From: Thermoanaerobaculia bacterium
GTDB taxonomy: Bacteria; Acidobacteriota; Thermoanaerobaculia; Gp7-AA8
Assembly: GCA_017883205.1 (NCBI GenBank)
Contig: JADGNZ010000005.1
Location: forward strand, 94,989-158,988
Direction of reading: 5' to 3'
Length of the DNA: 64,000 bases
In this document: piece after piece, positions 17,168 through 25,519 of the stretch
Numbering within the stretch: the stretch's first letter is position 1
Layout of the letters: each line of letters begins with the position of its first letter
The notes under the pieces: generated by a model
What the model was told of the DNA's origin: nothing
Seen by the model: only the letters and a program-made list of their open reading frames with translations
Database searches by the model: none
Translations under genes and position numbers: made by a program

Positions 17168-17502
17168 CTAGGGAAGGGCCAGTTGCAACCGAATGGCGTT
17201 GCTTACGAGCTCAAGATCCGGGGTGGCGAGAGCGCCGATCAGAGTCTGGAGGCGCTGCTTGCTGACCGTTGTCAGCTGATCAGCCATGGCTTTGCGCTGC
17301 TGGCCATTCACAATGTGACGTATGCCTCGCTGGGATACAGGCGCTCGACGTTGCTGGTTAGGGGAACAACCTGGACGCGATTGAGGTGTTGATTGGACGC
17401 GTCGTTACTGACGATTACGACCGGACGACGTTTCTGAATCTCGCCGCCTACGGATGGGTCGAAGTCGACCCACCAAACCTCACCGCGCTTCATCAGCGAC
17501 AT
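17168..17502 (-). pseudogene. mazF: MazF-type toxin, frameshifted
   Basis: The first 64 residues ([18 protein letters not shown], then [15 protein letters not shown] and [23 protein letters not shown]) are a canonical MazF/PemK endoribonuclease start. A TGA then interrupts the frame near 17308. The remaining C-terminus is intact in another frame ([20 protein letters not shown] and onward, ending at a TAG at 17168-17170). The join is consistent with a 2-base insertion, or a 1-base loss, at ACATTGTGAAT. The toxin is therefore probably inactive unless this is an assembly error or a programmed shift. It starts inside the antitoxin gene (23-base overlap); the ATG at 17493 is an alternative start. 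Confidence 0.85.
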
Positions 17503-17710
17503 CGCGGCAGGTGCCTTCAGCCCACTCGTGAGCCTCAGCTTCCCTGGTTTCGTCGGCAGCCATGAGCCGGTAGGCTTCCGAAAGGTCGGCTTGAAGGACG
17601 TGGGGTCGCACCAGATCCTCGATGAACTGGCTAATGCGTTGCTGCCCAATGACTTGATGCAGGCCCTCGTACACCTCTTCATCCACTGTGATCGTCAGTT
17701 CTCGGTTCAT
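17480..17710 (-). CDS. mazE: MazE-type antitoxin
   Basis: A 76-residue protein. The N-terminus ([20 protein letters not shown]) is a ribbon-helix-helix-like DNA-binding segment, [13 protein letters not shown] follows, and the acidic C-terminal tail ([15 protein letters not shown]) would wrap the toxin. It overlaps mazF in the usual order, antitoxin first. A promoter-like pair lies just upstream (17732-17759). With mazF broken it may persist only as a DNA-binding protein or as an antidote to a MazF elsewhere. Confidence 0.85.
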   Translation of the reverse strand: MNRELTITVDEEVYEGLHQVIGQQRISQFIEDLVRPHVLQADLSEAYRLMAADETREAEAHEWAEGTCRDVADEAR

Positions 17711-17731
17711 GGCTGTACTACGTCCTGCCGT

Positions 17732-17759
17732 ATGTTACGCAGGTGGCGGGCGACGTCAA
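17732..17759 (-). promoter_or_regulatory. Promoter of the mazEF cassette
   Basis: On the minus strand TTGACG (17759-17754) and TAACAT (17737-17732) are separated by 16 bp, with the mazE start 21 bases after the -10. The -35 element sits three bases from the SDR stop codon, so the cassette brings its own promoter right up to the host gene. Confidence 0.5.
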
Positions 17760-17762
17760 GCT

Positions 17763-18455
17763 TCACACGTACTGCCCCGCATCCACCCGCATGACCTGCC
17801 CGGTAATTCGTCTTCCGCCGCGGCCGGCAAGGTAAACCACCGCTGCGGCGATGTCGTCGGGCTCGACGAGCTCGCCGAGGAGGGTTTCGTTGACGGCTTG
17901 CTGCCGGAGCGTGGCAGGAAGGGAGTCGGTCATCTGGGTTCGCACCCATCCGGGCTCGATCACGTTCACGCGGATGCCGAAACGGCCGGTCTCGCGGCTC
18001 ACGCTCTTGGCCAGTCCGATCAGGCCGGCTTTGCTCGCCGCGTACGCCGACGCTCCGAATTTTCCTCGGGAGCCGTTGATCGATCCGATGAGAACCACTC
18101 TTCCGGCCGCGCCGCGGCGCATGACCGGGATGACGTGGCGCATCAGGTAGAAGGCACCGCGCAGATTCACTTCGTGGACGACGTCCCAGTCATCGACGGC
18201 GAGCTTCCAGACGACGGCGTCACGGGCGATGCCAGCGGCGTGGACGGCGACGTCGATGCGGCCGTGCGTGGCGGCGACTTTCTCGATTGCCTGTGCGACC
18301 GAGGCGTCGTCGCGCACGTCGCAGGCGAGCCACTCGTCGGTCGATGGCGGTGCGAGGTCGAGGCTGATGACGGTCGCGCCGGTCGCGCGAAGCGCGGCCA
18401 TGATGGCCAGGCCGATGCCTCCCGAGCCACCGGTGACGACGGCGACCTCGCTCAT
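17763..18455 (-). CDS. Short-chain dehydrogenase/reductase in the benzoyl-CoA cluster
   Basis: A 230-residue classical SDR: cofactor motif TGGSGGIG (residues 8-15), HAAGIA, catalytic Ser in GSINGSRG, YAASK with catalytic Tyr and Lys, and C-terminal GQVMRVDAGQYV. An Asp after the second strand (SLDLAP) suggests NAD preference. It is the last gene of the benzoyl-CoA run, 43 bases after bcrD, and has a good GGAGTGC site. It could oxidise a hydroxyacyl-CoA in the lower pathway, but the substrate is not deducible. Its last 108 bases are duplicated on the far side of the mazEF cassette. Confidence 0.85.
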   Translation of the reverse strand: MSEVAVVTGGSGGIGLAIMAALRATGATVISLDLAPPSTDEWLACDVRDDASVAQAIEKVAATHGRIDVAVHAAGIARDAVVWKLAVDDWDVVHEVNLRGAFYLMRHVIPVMRRGAAGRVVLIGSINGSRGKFGASAYAASKAGLIGLAKSVSRETGRFGIRVNVIEPGWVRTQMTDSLPATLRQQAVNETLLGELVEPDDIAAAVVYLAGRGGRRITGQVMRVDAGQYV

Positions 18456-18498
18456 CGTGCACTCCTGCGCGTCAGCCAGCTCGTGCTTCTGCGCGAGC

Positions 18499-19314
18499 TC
18501 ATGCCGCGCTCCTGCGCGCCAGAACGTTGTGCCGGAAAGCCCCCCACAGCGCCGCCCCGATCGCGCCTGCGTAGATGGCGCGCGCATCGGTCACGATCTC
18601 CATCGCGAATTTCTCTTCGACGACCTTCTCCTGCAGCGCCTTCGCCAGGCCGACGTCGGCGGAGAGTCCGCCGGTGATCGCGACTTTTCCTTCCGCGCCG
18701 ATTGCGCGGAGCAGCTTGAGGTAGCGCCCCGCCATCGAGACGTGGATGCCCTTGAGGATGTCCTGCGTCTTGATCCCGCGGCTGACCATGTTGATCACGT
18801 CGGTCTCGGCGAGCACGGCGCAGATGCTGCTGACGAGCTCGGGATCGTTCGCGCTGCACGAAAGCGGGCCGATGTCTTCGAGTGTGATGCCGAGGTAGCG
18901 GGCCACGTTCTCGAGGAACTGGCCGGAGCCGGATGCGCACTGATTCGTCATGCGATAGGCCAGCACGCGGCTCTTCGCATCGAACTTCATCGCCCGCGCG
19001 TGGAGAGCGCCGATGTCGAGCGCCCCTTCGGTTCCGGGCATCAGGAAGACGGCGCCGCGCGCGTGCGTGGTCATGCCGTAGAAGTGGCCGCGGCGAAAAT
19101 CGACGAGCTCTCCTTCGCCGGTAGTGGCGAGGTAGACGACGTCGCTCCGCTGCACACCGGCGTCAGCGAGAACGGCTTCATACGATTCTTCGATGACTTT
19201 GCGCAGCTCGCGGCGGCGGATGCGGTCGGTGCGCAGCGCGATCGGTTCGCCGTCGACGACCACGGCTGTCTTCACGCTGCTCGATCCAACGTCCATGCCT
19301 GCGGTGATGGTCAT
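18499..19314 (-). CDS. bcrD: Benzoyl-CoA reductase ATPase subunit D
   Basis: A 271-residue BadF/BadG/BcrA/BcrD (ASKHA) ATPase. It has the phosphate-binding start AGMDVGSSSVKTAVV, the cluster-ligand region TNQCASGSGQFLENVARYLG and the adenosine motif VAITGGLSADVG. Its length is close to the roughly 280 residues of class I BcrD. With BcrA it forms the ATP-hydrolysing electron activator that feeds electrons one at a time to BcrBC for dearomatisation of benzoyl-CoA. The ATG overlaps the bcrA stop by four bases. Confidence 0.9.
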   Translation of the reverse strand: MTITAGMDVGSSSVKTAVVVDGEPIALRTDRIRRRELRKVIEESYEAVLADAGVQRSDVVYLATTGEGELVDFRRGHFYGMTTHARGAVFLMPGTEGALDIGALHARAMKFDAKSRVLAYRMTNQCASGSGQFLENVARYLGITLEDIGPLSCSANDPELVSSICAVLAETDVINMVSRGIKTQDILKGIHVSMAGRYLKLLRAIGAEGKVAITGGLSADVGLAKALQEKVVEEKFAMEIVTDARAIYAGAIGAALWGAFRHNVLARRSAA

Positions 19315-20612
19315 GCTGCTGCTTTCCTTTCGGCGGCGCGCTGCGCGAAGAGGGCTGCGCCGAGGGAGCCGGTGTAGATCGAATCGGGCGAGGTGTTTAG
19401 CGTGCGCACGCCATAGTTTTCCTGAATGAGATCGCGTAGCGCGGCGACGGCGGCCGGATTCTTGGCCACGCCGCCCGTAAAAGTGAGTTGATCGGTGATG
19501 CCGCCCGAGCGCGCCAGGAGGGACATGGCGCGGAGGATGATGGCGCGATGCAGTCCGGCCAGGATGTCTTCGCGCTTCTGACCGAGCGAAAGCCGCTCGC
19601 GCAGCTCCGCGCCGGCGAAGACCGTGCAGGTGCTATTGATCTTCACGCGCGTCCGGCTCTCCTGGGCCAGCGGCCCGAGCTCGTGCAGCGCGAGGTTCAT
19701 CTCGTCGGCGATATAGCCGAGGTAACGGCCGCATCCGGCGGCGCAACGGTCGTTCATCTGGAAGCTGGTCACGATGCCGTTAGCATCGACTTGAATCGCT
19801 TTCGTGTCCTGGCCGCCGATGTCGAGTACGGTGCGCGTGGCGGGAAACATCGCGTGTGCGCCGAGGCCGTGACAGAGGATCTCGCTACGGATCTGTTCTT
19901 TTGGAAACGGCAGACGCGCGCGGCCGTAGCCGGTGCCGACTGTGGCGCGCTCGACAAGGTCTTCGTTGCGCGCGTCTTCAACTGCTCTGCGCAATTGCGC
20001 CGCGTCGCAGCTCAGATGCTCGGACAGCGTCGTTTCGAGCGCCGCGCCGATGTGGCGCTCGAACGCGCGCTCGATGGGCAAGTTTTCAACTGCGAGAATC
20101 GCGGCGTCGAACACGCCGCAGAGCACGTCGAAGGCGATTCCCTTCGGATCGGCGAGTTTCTCGGCGAGATGCATGTAGTCGGCGGCGGCGAGGTCGCGGA
20201 AGAAGTCGCTTCTTCGCGTCGCGCCGGGTGCGAAATGTTCGCGCGCCAGCGGCTCCATCCCGGCGTCGATCTCGTCGAGCCGCTCGCGAAGATCGCTCGC
20301 GTGCGCGCGATGCTTCGGGCCGGCGGCGATCATCGACATCGCTTCGCGCAGCCGGGCCAGCAATTCCAGGTGCTGTTCGAGCTTGAGGTTCCGCTCAAGG
20401 GCGGCGACCACGAATGCATCCGCGCCGATGCTGCGCTCGACGAGCGTGAAGCGCGTTCGCACGAGCGCCTCTTCGCGCACGATCAGCGCGGCTACGTCGT
20501 AGTTGCTGCGGCTGTTCGTGATGCCACGGCCGATGACCTGACCGTCGCCATCGAGCACGATCGCTTTCGTTGTCGTGGAGCCGAGGTCGATGCCGACGAA
20601 GACGTCGATCAT
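19311..20612 (-). CDS. bcrA: Benzoyl-CoA reductase ATPase subunit A
   Basis: A 433-residue ASKHA ATPase with DLGSTTTKAIV (residues 9-19), a family-specific insertion of about 170 residues, then DIGGQDTKAI, the cluster-ligand segment NDRCAAGCGRYLGYI and LTFTGGVAKNPA. The length fits BcrA and exceeds BcrD because of the insertion. It pairs with BcrD around a shared 4Fe-4S cluster. The start at 20612 was chosen because its ATGA overlaps bcrB; the open frame extends further upstream only as a shadow of bcrB. Confidence 0.92.
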   Translation of the reverse strand: MIDVFVGIDLGSTTTKAIVLDGDGQVIGRGITNSRSNYDVAALIVREEALVRTRFTLVERSIGADAFVVAALERNLKLEQHLELLARLREAMSMIAAGPKHRAHASDLRERLDEIDAGMEPLAREHFAPGATRRSDFFRDLAAADYMHLAEKLADPKGIAFDVLCGVFDAAILAVENLPIERAFERHIGAALETTLSEHLSCDAAQLRRAVEDARNEDLVERATVGTGYGRARLPFPKEQIRSEILCHGLGAHAMFPATRTVLDIGGQDTKAIQVDANGIVTSFQMNDRCAAGCGRYLGYIADEMNLALHELGPLAQESRTRVKINSTCTVFAGAELRERLSLGQKREDILAGLHRAIILRAMSLLARSGGITDQLTFTGGVAKNPAAVAALRDLIQENYGVRTLNTSPDSIYTGSLGAALFAQRAAERKAAA

Positions 20613-21883
20613 GCTGCTACTCCGCGCTTCTGATCGAGCATCTGCAGATAGCTCTCGATCCGGTTCTTGATGTTGGCGGCGGAGAAGTAGCGCGGATCGA
20701 CGAGGTCGTTCTCGATGAAGAGGCCCGGGACGCCTGTTCGCGTTTCCAGTTGCCGCAGCATCATCAGTTGCCCGACGCTGAAGGAGTTGCAGCTCTTCAC
20801 GCTGTTGACCAGGAATCCGTCGGCGTTGTAGTCGGCGATGTATTGCTCGAGCAGGTCGACGCGCGTGGGAAGGCCGAGGTTGGTGTAGCAGCCGAGGCAG
20901 TAATCGGCCAGCGTTTCCAGCGGGTGATCGGGATCGTGGCGGAAGCCGCGATCGTACAGGCCACCGACTTTCGTGTACGTGCTGGAGACGAAGACCGCAC
21001 CCTCGTCGTAGAACATCTTCCAGAACTCGCGAAAGCTCGTCCAGTTGGGAGGCCCTTCGACGACGAGGCGATATTTCTCTTTCCCCATCGGCCCCTCGGG
21101 AGTCACCGGACCCTGGCCGTTGTCGAGCCGCTCCTGCACTTCCGCGCGCAGGGCCGTGTAGTAGTCGACCGCCGACTGCATACCGCGAAACGCACTGAAG
21201 ATCGGACCGATGTAATGGACGCCGCCGAAGTACGCGTCGATCGGCGACGGTGTTTTCTTCGCGCTTTCCAGCGTCCACACCAGATCATCCTCGGCGGCTG
21301 CCGAGAGGCGCAGCATGTCGCGCAAGCGGTCTTCATCGAACTTGCGTCCGCTGACCTGCTCGAGCTTCGGGATGATCTCGGTGCGCATCTGCTGCACGAC
21401 GTAGTCGCGCTGATGCGGCTCGATGCGGCCATTGGCCTGATACGGCACGTGCAGCATCGCCACCGGCACGTCGCCGTACTCTTCGCGCAGCAACTCGAAC
21501 CATTTCAGAAACGTGAAACAGCCGGTGTAGGAGAGGAGAAGCAGATCGGGCTTCGGTAGCTGCCTCCCTGTCGGCCCGATGTTCCCCTTCTTCAACATGC
21601 CGATGTCGCACTTCACGTACGTGCAGACGTCTTCGCTGTGCCCGTGCTTCTCCGCCTCGGCGATGTACTCGCCGGATTTCTTGCGCAGTCCTGATTGCAG
21701 CGCGTTGATCTCGGGAAGCACGGGGAGCAGACCGAACGAGCGAACGAGCTCGTTCAGATTTCCGGGCACGAACGTGTAGACCACCTTCTGTCCCTCGTCG
21801 TGCGCCGACGCCAGGCGGTCGTAGTGGTCGGAGATCATCTGCTTCTGCAGAAGCATCGAGTCTTCTTTGCGAATGGCGCTCAT
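20609..21883 (-). CDS. bcrB: Benzoyl-CoA reductase subunit B
   Basis: A 424-residue protein of the 2-hydroxyacyl-CoA dehydratase / benzoyl-CoA reductase B family. Recognisable segments include VVYTFVPGNLNELVRSFGLLP near the N-terminus, CTYVKCDIGMLKKGN, LLLLSYTGCFTFLKWFELL, and a C-terminal CLGCYTNLGLP and SCNSFSVGQLMMLR. The conserved cysteines bind the 4Fe-4S clusters of the substrate-reducing module. It is coupled by ATGA overlaps to bcrC and bcrA. Confidence 0.9.
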   Translation of the reverse strand: MSAIRKEDSMLLQKQMISDHYDRLASAHDEGQKVVYTFVPGNLNELVRSFGLLPVLPEINALQSGLRKKSGEYIAEAEKHGHSEDVCTYVKCDIGMLKKGNIGPTGRQLPKPDLLLLSYTGCFTFLKWFELLREEYGDVPVAMLHVPYQANGRIEPHQRDYVVQQMRTEIIPKLEQVSGRKFDEDRLRDMLRLSAAAEDDLVWTLESAKKTPSPIDAYFGGVHYIGPIFSAFRGMQSAVDYYTALRAEVQERLDNGQGPVTPEGPMGKEKYRLVVEGPPNWTSFREFWKMFYDEGAVFVSSTYTKVGGLYDRGFRHDPDHPLETLADYCLGCYTNLGLPTRVDLLEQYIADYNADGFLVNSVKSCNSFSVGQLMMLRQLETRTGVPGLFIENDLVDPRYFSAANIKNRIESYLQMLDQKRGVAA

Positions 21884-23184
21884 GCTTCGCTCCAGAGACG
21901 AATCGAATCGGAGAAGGTGCCGGCCTGCTCGCGGATCACGGCGAACTGCCCGGTGTCCTCGGCGAACTTGAACTCCGTGTGCGGGATGCCGCTTCGATCG
22001 AGCGCGGCGACGAGCATCGGCTGATCGAGCAACGCCGGATCGCAGAAGCTGGCCGCGGCGAAGATGACGCCCTCGGCGCGATTGCGCTCGACGGAGTCGA
22101 TCAGCCAGCGTCCGCGGTCGCCGTCGGGCGCGTAGCGGGAGGCGCTCATCGCGCTGTGGTTCAGGTACGCATCAACGAGCGCATCGAGCGGATCGCCGGT
22201 CGTGGCCACGTCATCCTGCAACCAGCGAAGGCCGAGGAGGAAGTCGTCATTGACGACGTAGCAGCCGGCACGCTCGAGCGTCATCACCAGACCGTGCGGC
22301 GGCTGCTCGCAGAACATTCCGGCCAGAACCACGCGGCTGCGGTCCTGATCGCGCCGGCTGGTCTCAAGCGGAGCAAGCGCAAGATACTCGCGGAGCAGCG
22401 ACGTATGCTCCTCGGGCGGCAGCACGTTGCCCGCGCGCAGAAGGTAATAGACCTCGGACATCGGAAAGATCCACGGCCGCTCGCTGCGGGCGCGGTAGAG
22501 ATCGCGAATGACGTGGCGGTTCTCGTTGTAGACCGCGATGCTCGCGCGCAGCGCCTCGTCGTCGATGGCGACGCCGGAAAGTTGCGCGAAATCGTGGCGC
22601 AGCGTTTCCAACTCGCGGCGCCAGAACCGGCCGCCGACCTCGGTGTCGAAATTCTGCGGCACATCGACGTAGTGCACGTAACGATCGGGAAAGATCATCG
22701 ACCACATGCCCGACAGGTTGCGGATGACGTCGCAGATCGACGGGAAGAGCATGCCGTCGAGCATGTCCAGGCGATGCGAGAGCGCCAGCTCGATCGTGCT
22801 GCGCGGGATGCGGCAGATGTAGCTCTGGAAGTAGGCGTCGCCGCGGATGATCTCCAGCTTGTCGCCGCCGCCGGTGATGCCGACAGCGAGCATGCCCGCG
22901 GCGTGGATCAGCTCGCGCGGAACGTAGGTCGGCATGTGGCCGATCGCCTTGCGTCCGACGCCTCGGGCCTTCCATTCGGTAACGGCCGCGAAGTCGATGT
23001 CTTCGGAGAGGTTTTGTGCGCGCTGCATGAGTGCCGATAGTGTTTCCTTCTGCGCGAGTGGCGACGACTCCGTCGAACCCTCTCGCTCCGCACCCTCAAT
23101 CGAGCGTCCTTCTCCCCCGCGCTTTTCAGCGGGGGAGAAGGTGCCGAAGGCGGATGAGGGGGCTGATGTTCGCGCGTCGCTCAC
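21880..23184 (-). CDS. bcrC: Benzoyl-CoA reductase subunit C, with repeat-derived N-terminal extension
   Basis: From GTG at 23184 this is 434 residues. The core (EDIDFAAVTEWKARG, then YVPRELIHAAGMLAVGI, GDAYFQSYICRIPRSTIELA) is typical BcrC of the substrate-reducing BcrBC module. The GTG overlaps the oah stop (GTGA), like the other junctions of this operon. However, the first 52 codons contain a REP-like hairpin (23109-23140) and encode low-complexity sequence absent from family members. Starting at the ATG at 23028 would give 382 residues, the normal family length. Either the repeat was inserted after the start and is translated, or translation begins at 23028. Confidence 0.85.
   Translation of the reverse strand: MSDARTSAPSSAFGTFSPAEKRGGEGRSIEGAEREGSTESSPLAQKETLSALMQRAQNLSEDIDFAAVTEWKARGVGRKAIGHMPTYVPRELIHAAGMLAVGITGGGDKLEIIRGDAYFQSYICRIPRSTIELALSHRLDMLDGMLFPSICDVIRNLSGMWSMIFPDRYVHYVDVPQNFDTEVGGRFWRRELETLRHDFAQLSGVAIDDEALRASIAVYNENRHVIRDLYRARSERPWIFPMSEVYYLLRAGNVLPPEEHTSLLREYLALAPLETSRRDQDRSRVVLAGMFCEQPPHGLVMTLERAGCYVVNDDFLLGLRWLQDDVATTGDPLDALVDAYLNHSAMSASRYAPDGDRGRWLIDSVERNRAEGVIFAAASFCDPALLDQPMLVAALDRSGIPHTEFKFAEDTGQFAVIREQAGTFSDSIRLWSEA
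23109..23140. repeat. REP-like hairpin within the 5' part of bcrC
   Basis: A 12-bp perfect stem CTTCTCCCCCGC / GCGGGGGAGAAG with an 8-base centre, flanked by GTGCCGAAGGCGGATGAGG. This pattern is a common dispersed intergenic repeat in GC-rich bacteria; here it sits in the frame of bcrC. Confidence 0.75.
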
Positions 23185-24293
23185 ACTTCCACCGTCTCCT
23201 TTGCGACAGTCGAAGGAACCCACGGCGCGATCTCTTCGATCAATTCCTCGCCCCATACCGCGCCTTCCGCCAGCCGTTGCCGCAGGAGAATGAAATCGAC
23301 TTCGCGCTGCTGCTTCGTGCCGTGATGGAAGGCGCGGAAGCCGGCATTGGCCTCGGTCATCATGTTCAGCGACAGCCAGGCGCGATTCGTCTCGCGATTG
23401 CGGTCCCAATGTTCGAGCTTGTGCTTGCGCAGGCTCTCGATCGTCTTCGTCAGGCAATCGGGCATCGTGTAGAGCAGCTTCGTCGTCAGATCGGCGACCG
23501 CATCGTCGAGCAGCGTGAGATCGACCGTGCCGCGCGCCATCAGCGCCTTCGCCGCATCGCGCTCCGGCCCGGTTTTCATCTGTCCGAAGATAGTGCGGCC
23601 GAATTCGTCGATGACACGATGGGTGATGGCGAGCGGATTGGCGATCCAGGTGCCGTCAACGCGCAACGCGGGAACAATCGTCGTCAATCCGCCGAACGAG
23701 TAGAACTGATGCGCGCTCCAGTTCTGGCAGAGGGTGGCGCTGGCCATCGCGCGCTCGATGCCGACAAACAGCGGGAGGAAGTCGGTGCTCCCGCCGTCCG
23801 GCGCCGATCCATGTTTCGGCCCGGCCTGGCTGAAGATCGCCAGGTCGCTGGCGATCGAGAAGTCGCAAGCCATGCCGAGCTCCTGGCCGCCGCCGACGCG
23901 CATTCCGTTCACGCGGCAGATCACCGGCTTGTCGCACTGCAGGATCGACGTGACGGCATCGTTGAAGAGGCGCATGTACTGCCGGTATTCGCCCGGACGT
24001 CCGGCATACTCCTCGGCGTACTGCCGCGTGTTACCGCCGGTGCAGAACGCCGCCGTGCCTGCGCCGGTGAGGATCACCGCCACCGCGGCGCGATCGTTGC
24101 TGGCTTCGCGCAGCGCCAGGATCAAACCCTTGAGCATTGGCGTCGTGTAGCTGTTGAGCTCCTTCTGATTGTCGAGCGTGATCCAGACGTTGTGCAGGCC
24201 GTTGACGGGATTGCCGTCGCGATCGAGCACGGCGCGGTGCGAAACGGCGACCGCTTGTGACACCAGGCCGGATACGAGGTTGTGGTCGTTCAT
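23181..24293 (-). CDS. oah: 6-oxocyclohex-1-ene-1-carbonyl-CoA hydrolase
   Basis: A 370-residue crotonase-superfamily ring-opening hydrolase. Strong family segments are NGLHNVWITLDNQKELNSYTT, VILTGAGTAAFCTGGNTRQYAEEYAG, CDKPVICRVNGMRVGGGQELG and SQAGPKHGSAPDGGSTDFLP. It hydrates and cleaves 6-oxocyclohex-1-enecarbonyl-CoA to 3-hydroxypimelyl-CoA, the ring-opening step after benzoyl-CoA reduction. The family is used as a marker (BamA/Oah) for anaerobic aromatic degradation. It overlaps had (24290-24293) and bcrC (23181-23184). Confidence 0.92.
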   Translation of the reverse strand: MNDHNLVSGLVSQAVAVSHRAVLDRDGNPVNGLHNVWITLDNQKELNSYTTPMLKGLILALREASNDRAAVAVILTGAGTAAFCTGGNTRQYAEEYAGRPGEYRQYMRLFNDAVTSILQCDKPVICRVNGMRVGGGQELGMACDFSIASDLAIFSQAGPKHGSAPDGGSTDFLPLFVGIERAMASATLCQNWSAHQFYSFGGLTTIVPALRVDGTWIANPLAITHRVIDEFGRTIFGQMKTGPERDAAKALMARGTVDLTLLDDAVADLTTKLLYTMPDCLTKTIESLRKHKLEHWDRNRETNRAWLSLNMMTEANAGFRAFHHGTKQQREVDFILLRQRLAEGAVWGEELIEEIAPWVPSTVAKETVEV

Positions 24294-25405
24294 GCAGTGG
24301 TCCTTTCGAATTCCGCGCTCACAACGTTTCGGGCGACGCCAACCGGCCTGACGATGACGCGGCGGCGCAGCTCGTGCCGCGATGCCGCGGCGAACAGCTC
24401 GGGCAACTCCGCGAACGGGCGAATGTCGATGAACGGCGCGAGCTTCACTTTTCCCTCCAGCACGAGCGCCAGGGCATTCGGATAGTTCGACGGCGCGCAG
24501 CCCCAGTTGCCGCGAGCTGTGGCATCGAATGCCATCAGGTTCGAGAGACGGATCTCAACTTTGTCTGGCGTATAGCCGACGACGGCGAGCTGACTGCCGA
24601 AGTCGAGCAGCCCGAACGCGGTCTGCTGTCCCGCCGCCGTGCCGCTCATCTCGAAGATCTTCGTGCCGATGAGTCCGTGCCCGCTCTCGCGCGAGAGACC
24701 GCGAATGGAGCTCTTCATCGCCTTCAGCGCAACCTGTTTTGGATTCATGGTCAGCGTCGCTCCATGCACGCTCGCCAGCGTCAGCCGGTCGTCGTCGACG
24801 TCGACTGCCACGACCGTCGCGCCGTACGCGGCCGCGATCTGCACGCCGAATCCTCCGATGCCGCCGGCGCCGACGATGACGACGAGATCGTCTTCGTTGA
24901 CGGAGGCGCGCAGCATCGCCGCATACGGTGTGGTCACCGCGTCGGCAACGACCGAGAGCATTTCCAGCGTCAGGCCGTCGGGAAGATGATCGGGAACGGC
25001 GCAAAGTCCGCGCGCGGGAACGACGACGTGCGTGGCGAAGCCGCCATCTCCATCATTTCCCGGCATGAACTGATTGCGGCAGATCGTCGGGCGCCCGGCG
25101 AGGCAGGCCTCGCAGGTATCGCACGGAATCACGGCCGGCACGATCACGCTGCGGCCGAGCCATGCGGACGCACGGCTGCCCGCGTCGACGACCCGCCCGG
25201 AGATCTCATGCCCCAGGATCAGGGGGAGGGGGTGACGGGTGGGAACGCCGCCATACGCGAAGCCGACGTCGGTGTGGCAAAGGCCGCAGCCCGCCACTTC
25301 GACGACGACTTCATCATTGCCGGCCTCCAACACCGGCAAGGCGAGCTCAGAAAAGACTCCCGGAGCATCTAACCGCAGCCCAATTGCGCCATCGATACGT
25401 GCCAT
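24290..25405 (-). CDS. had: 6-hydroxycyclohex-1-ene-1-carbonyl-CoA dehydrogenase
   Basis: A 371-residue zinc-type alcohol dehydrogenase. Catalytic zinc ligands lie in GCGLCHTD and GHEISG, structural zinc cysteines in PCDTCEACLAGRPTIC, and the Rossmann motif is VGAGGIGGFGVQ. Together with the neighbouring oah and bcr genes this identifies Had, which oxidises 6-hydroxycyclohexenecarbonyl-CoA to the 6-oxo compound with NAD. A clear GGAG site precedes the ATG at 25405, the first gene of the operon. The intermediate hydratase (dch) is not in the window. Confidence 0.9.
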   Translation of the reverse strand: MARIDGAIGLRLDAPGVFSELALPVLEAGNDEVVVEVAGCGLCHTDVGFAYGGVPTRHPLPLILGHEISGRVVDAGSRASAWLGRSVIVPAVIPCDTCEACLAGRPTICRNQFMPGNDGDGGFATHVVVPARGLCAVPDHLPDGLTLEMLSVVADAVTTPYAAMLRASVNEDDLVVIVGAGGIGGFGVQIAAAYGATVVAVDVDDDRLTLASVHGATLTMNPKQVALKAMKSSIRGLSRESGHGLIGTKIFEMSGTAAGQQTAFGLLDFGSQLAVVGYTPDKVEIRLSNLMAFDATARGNWGCAPSNYPNALALVLEGKVKLAPFIDIRPFAELPELFAAASRHELRRRVIVRPVGVARNVVSAEFERTTA

Positions 25406-25519
25406 ATTCACTCCTTCGGCTTGGCTTCGGATCGTAAATTGGCTGCGCACGCGAGCCGGTGATGGCCGCCACCTGTCGAGGTGATGGTGATCGCGTTTGC
25501 GGGGTTGCGAATGGGACGT

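Noticed and set aside
17308-17682. MazF as a 124-residue protein with a long N-terminal extension
   Set aside because: The first 60 residues are the antitoxin gene read in another frame; real MazF begins at 17502 or 17493.
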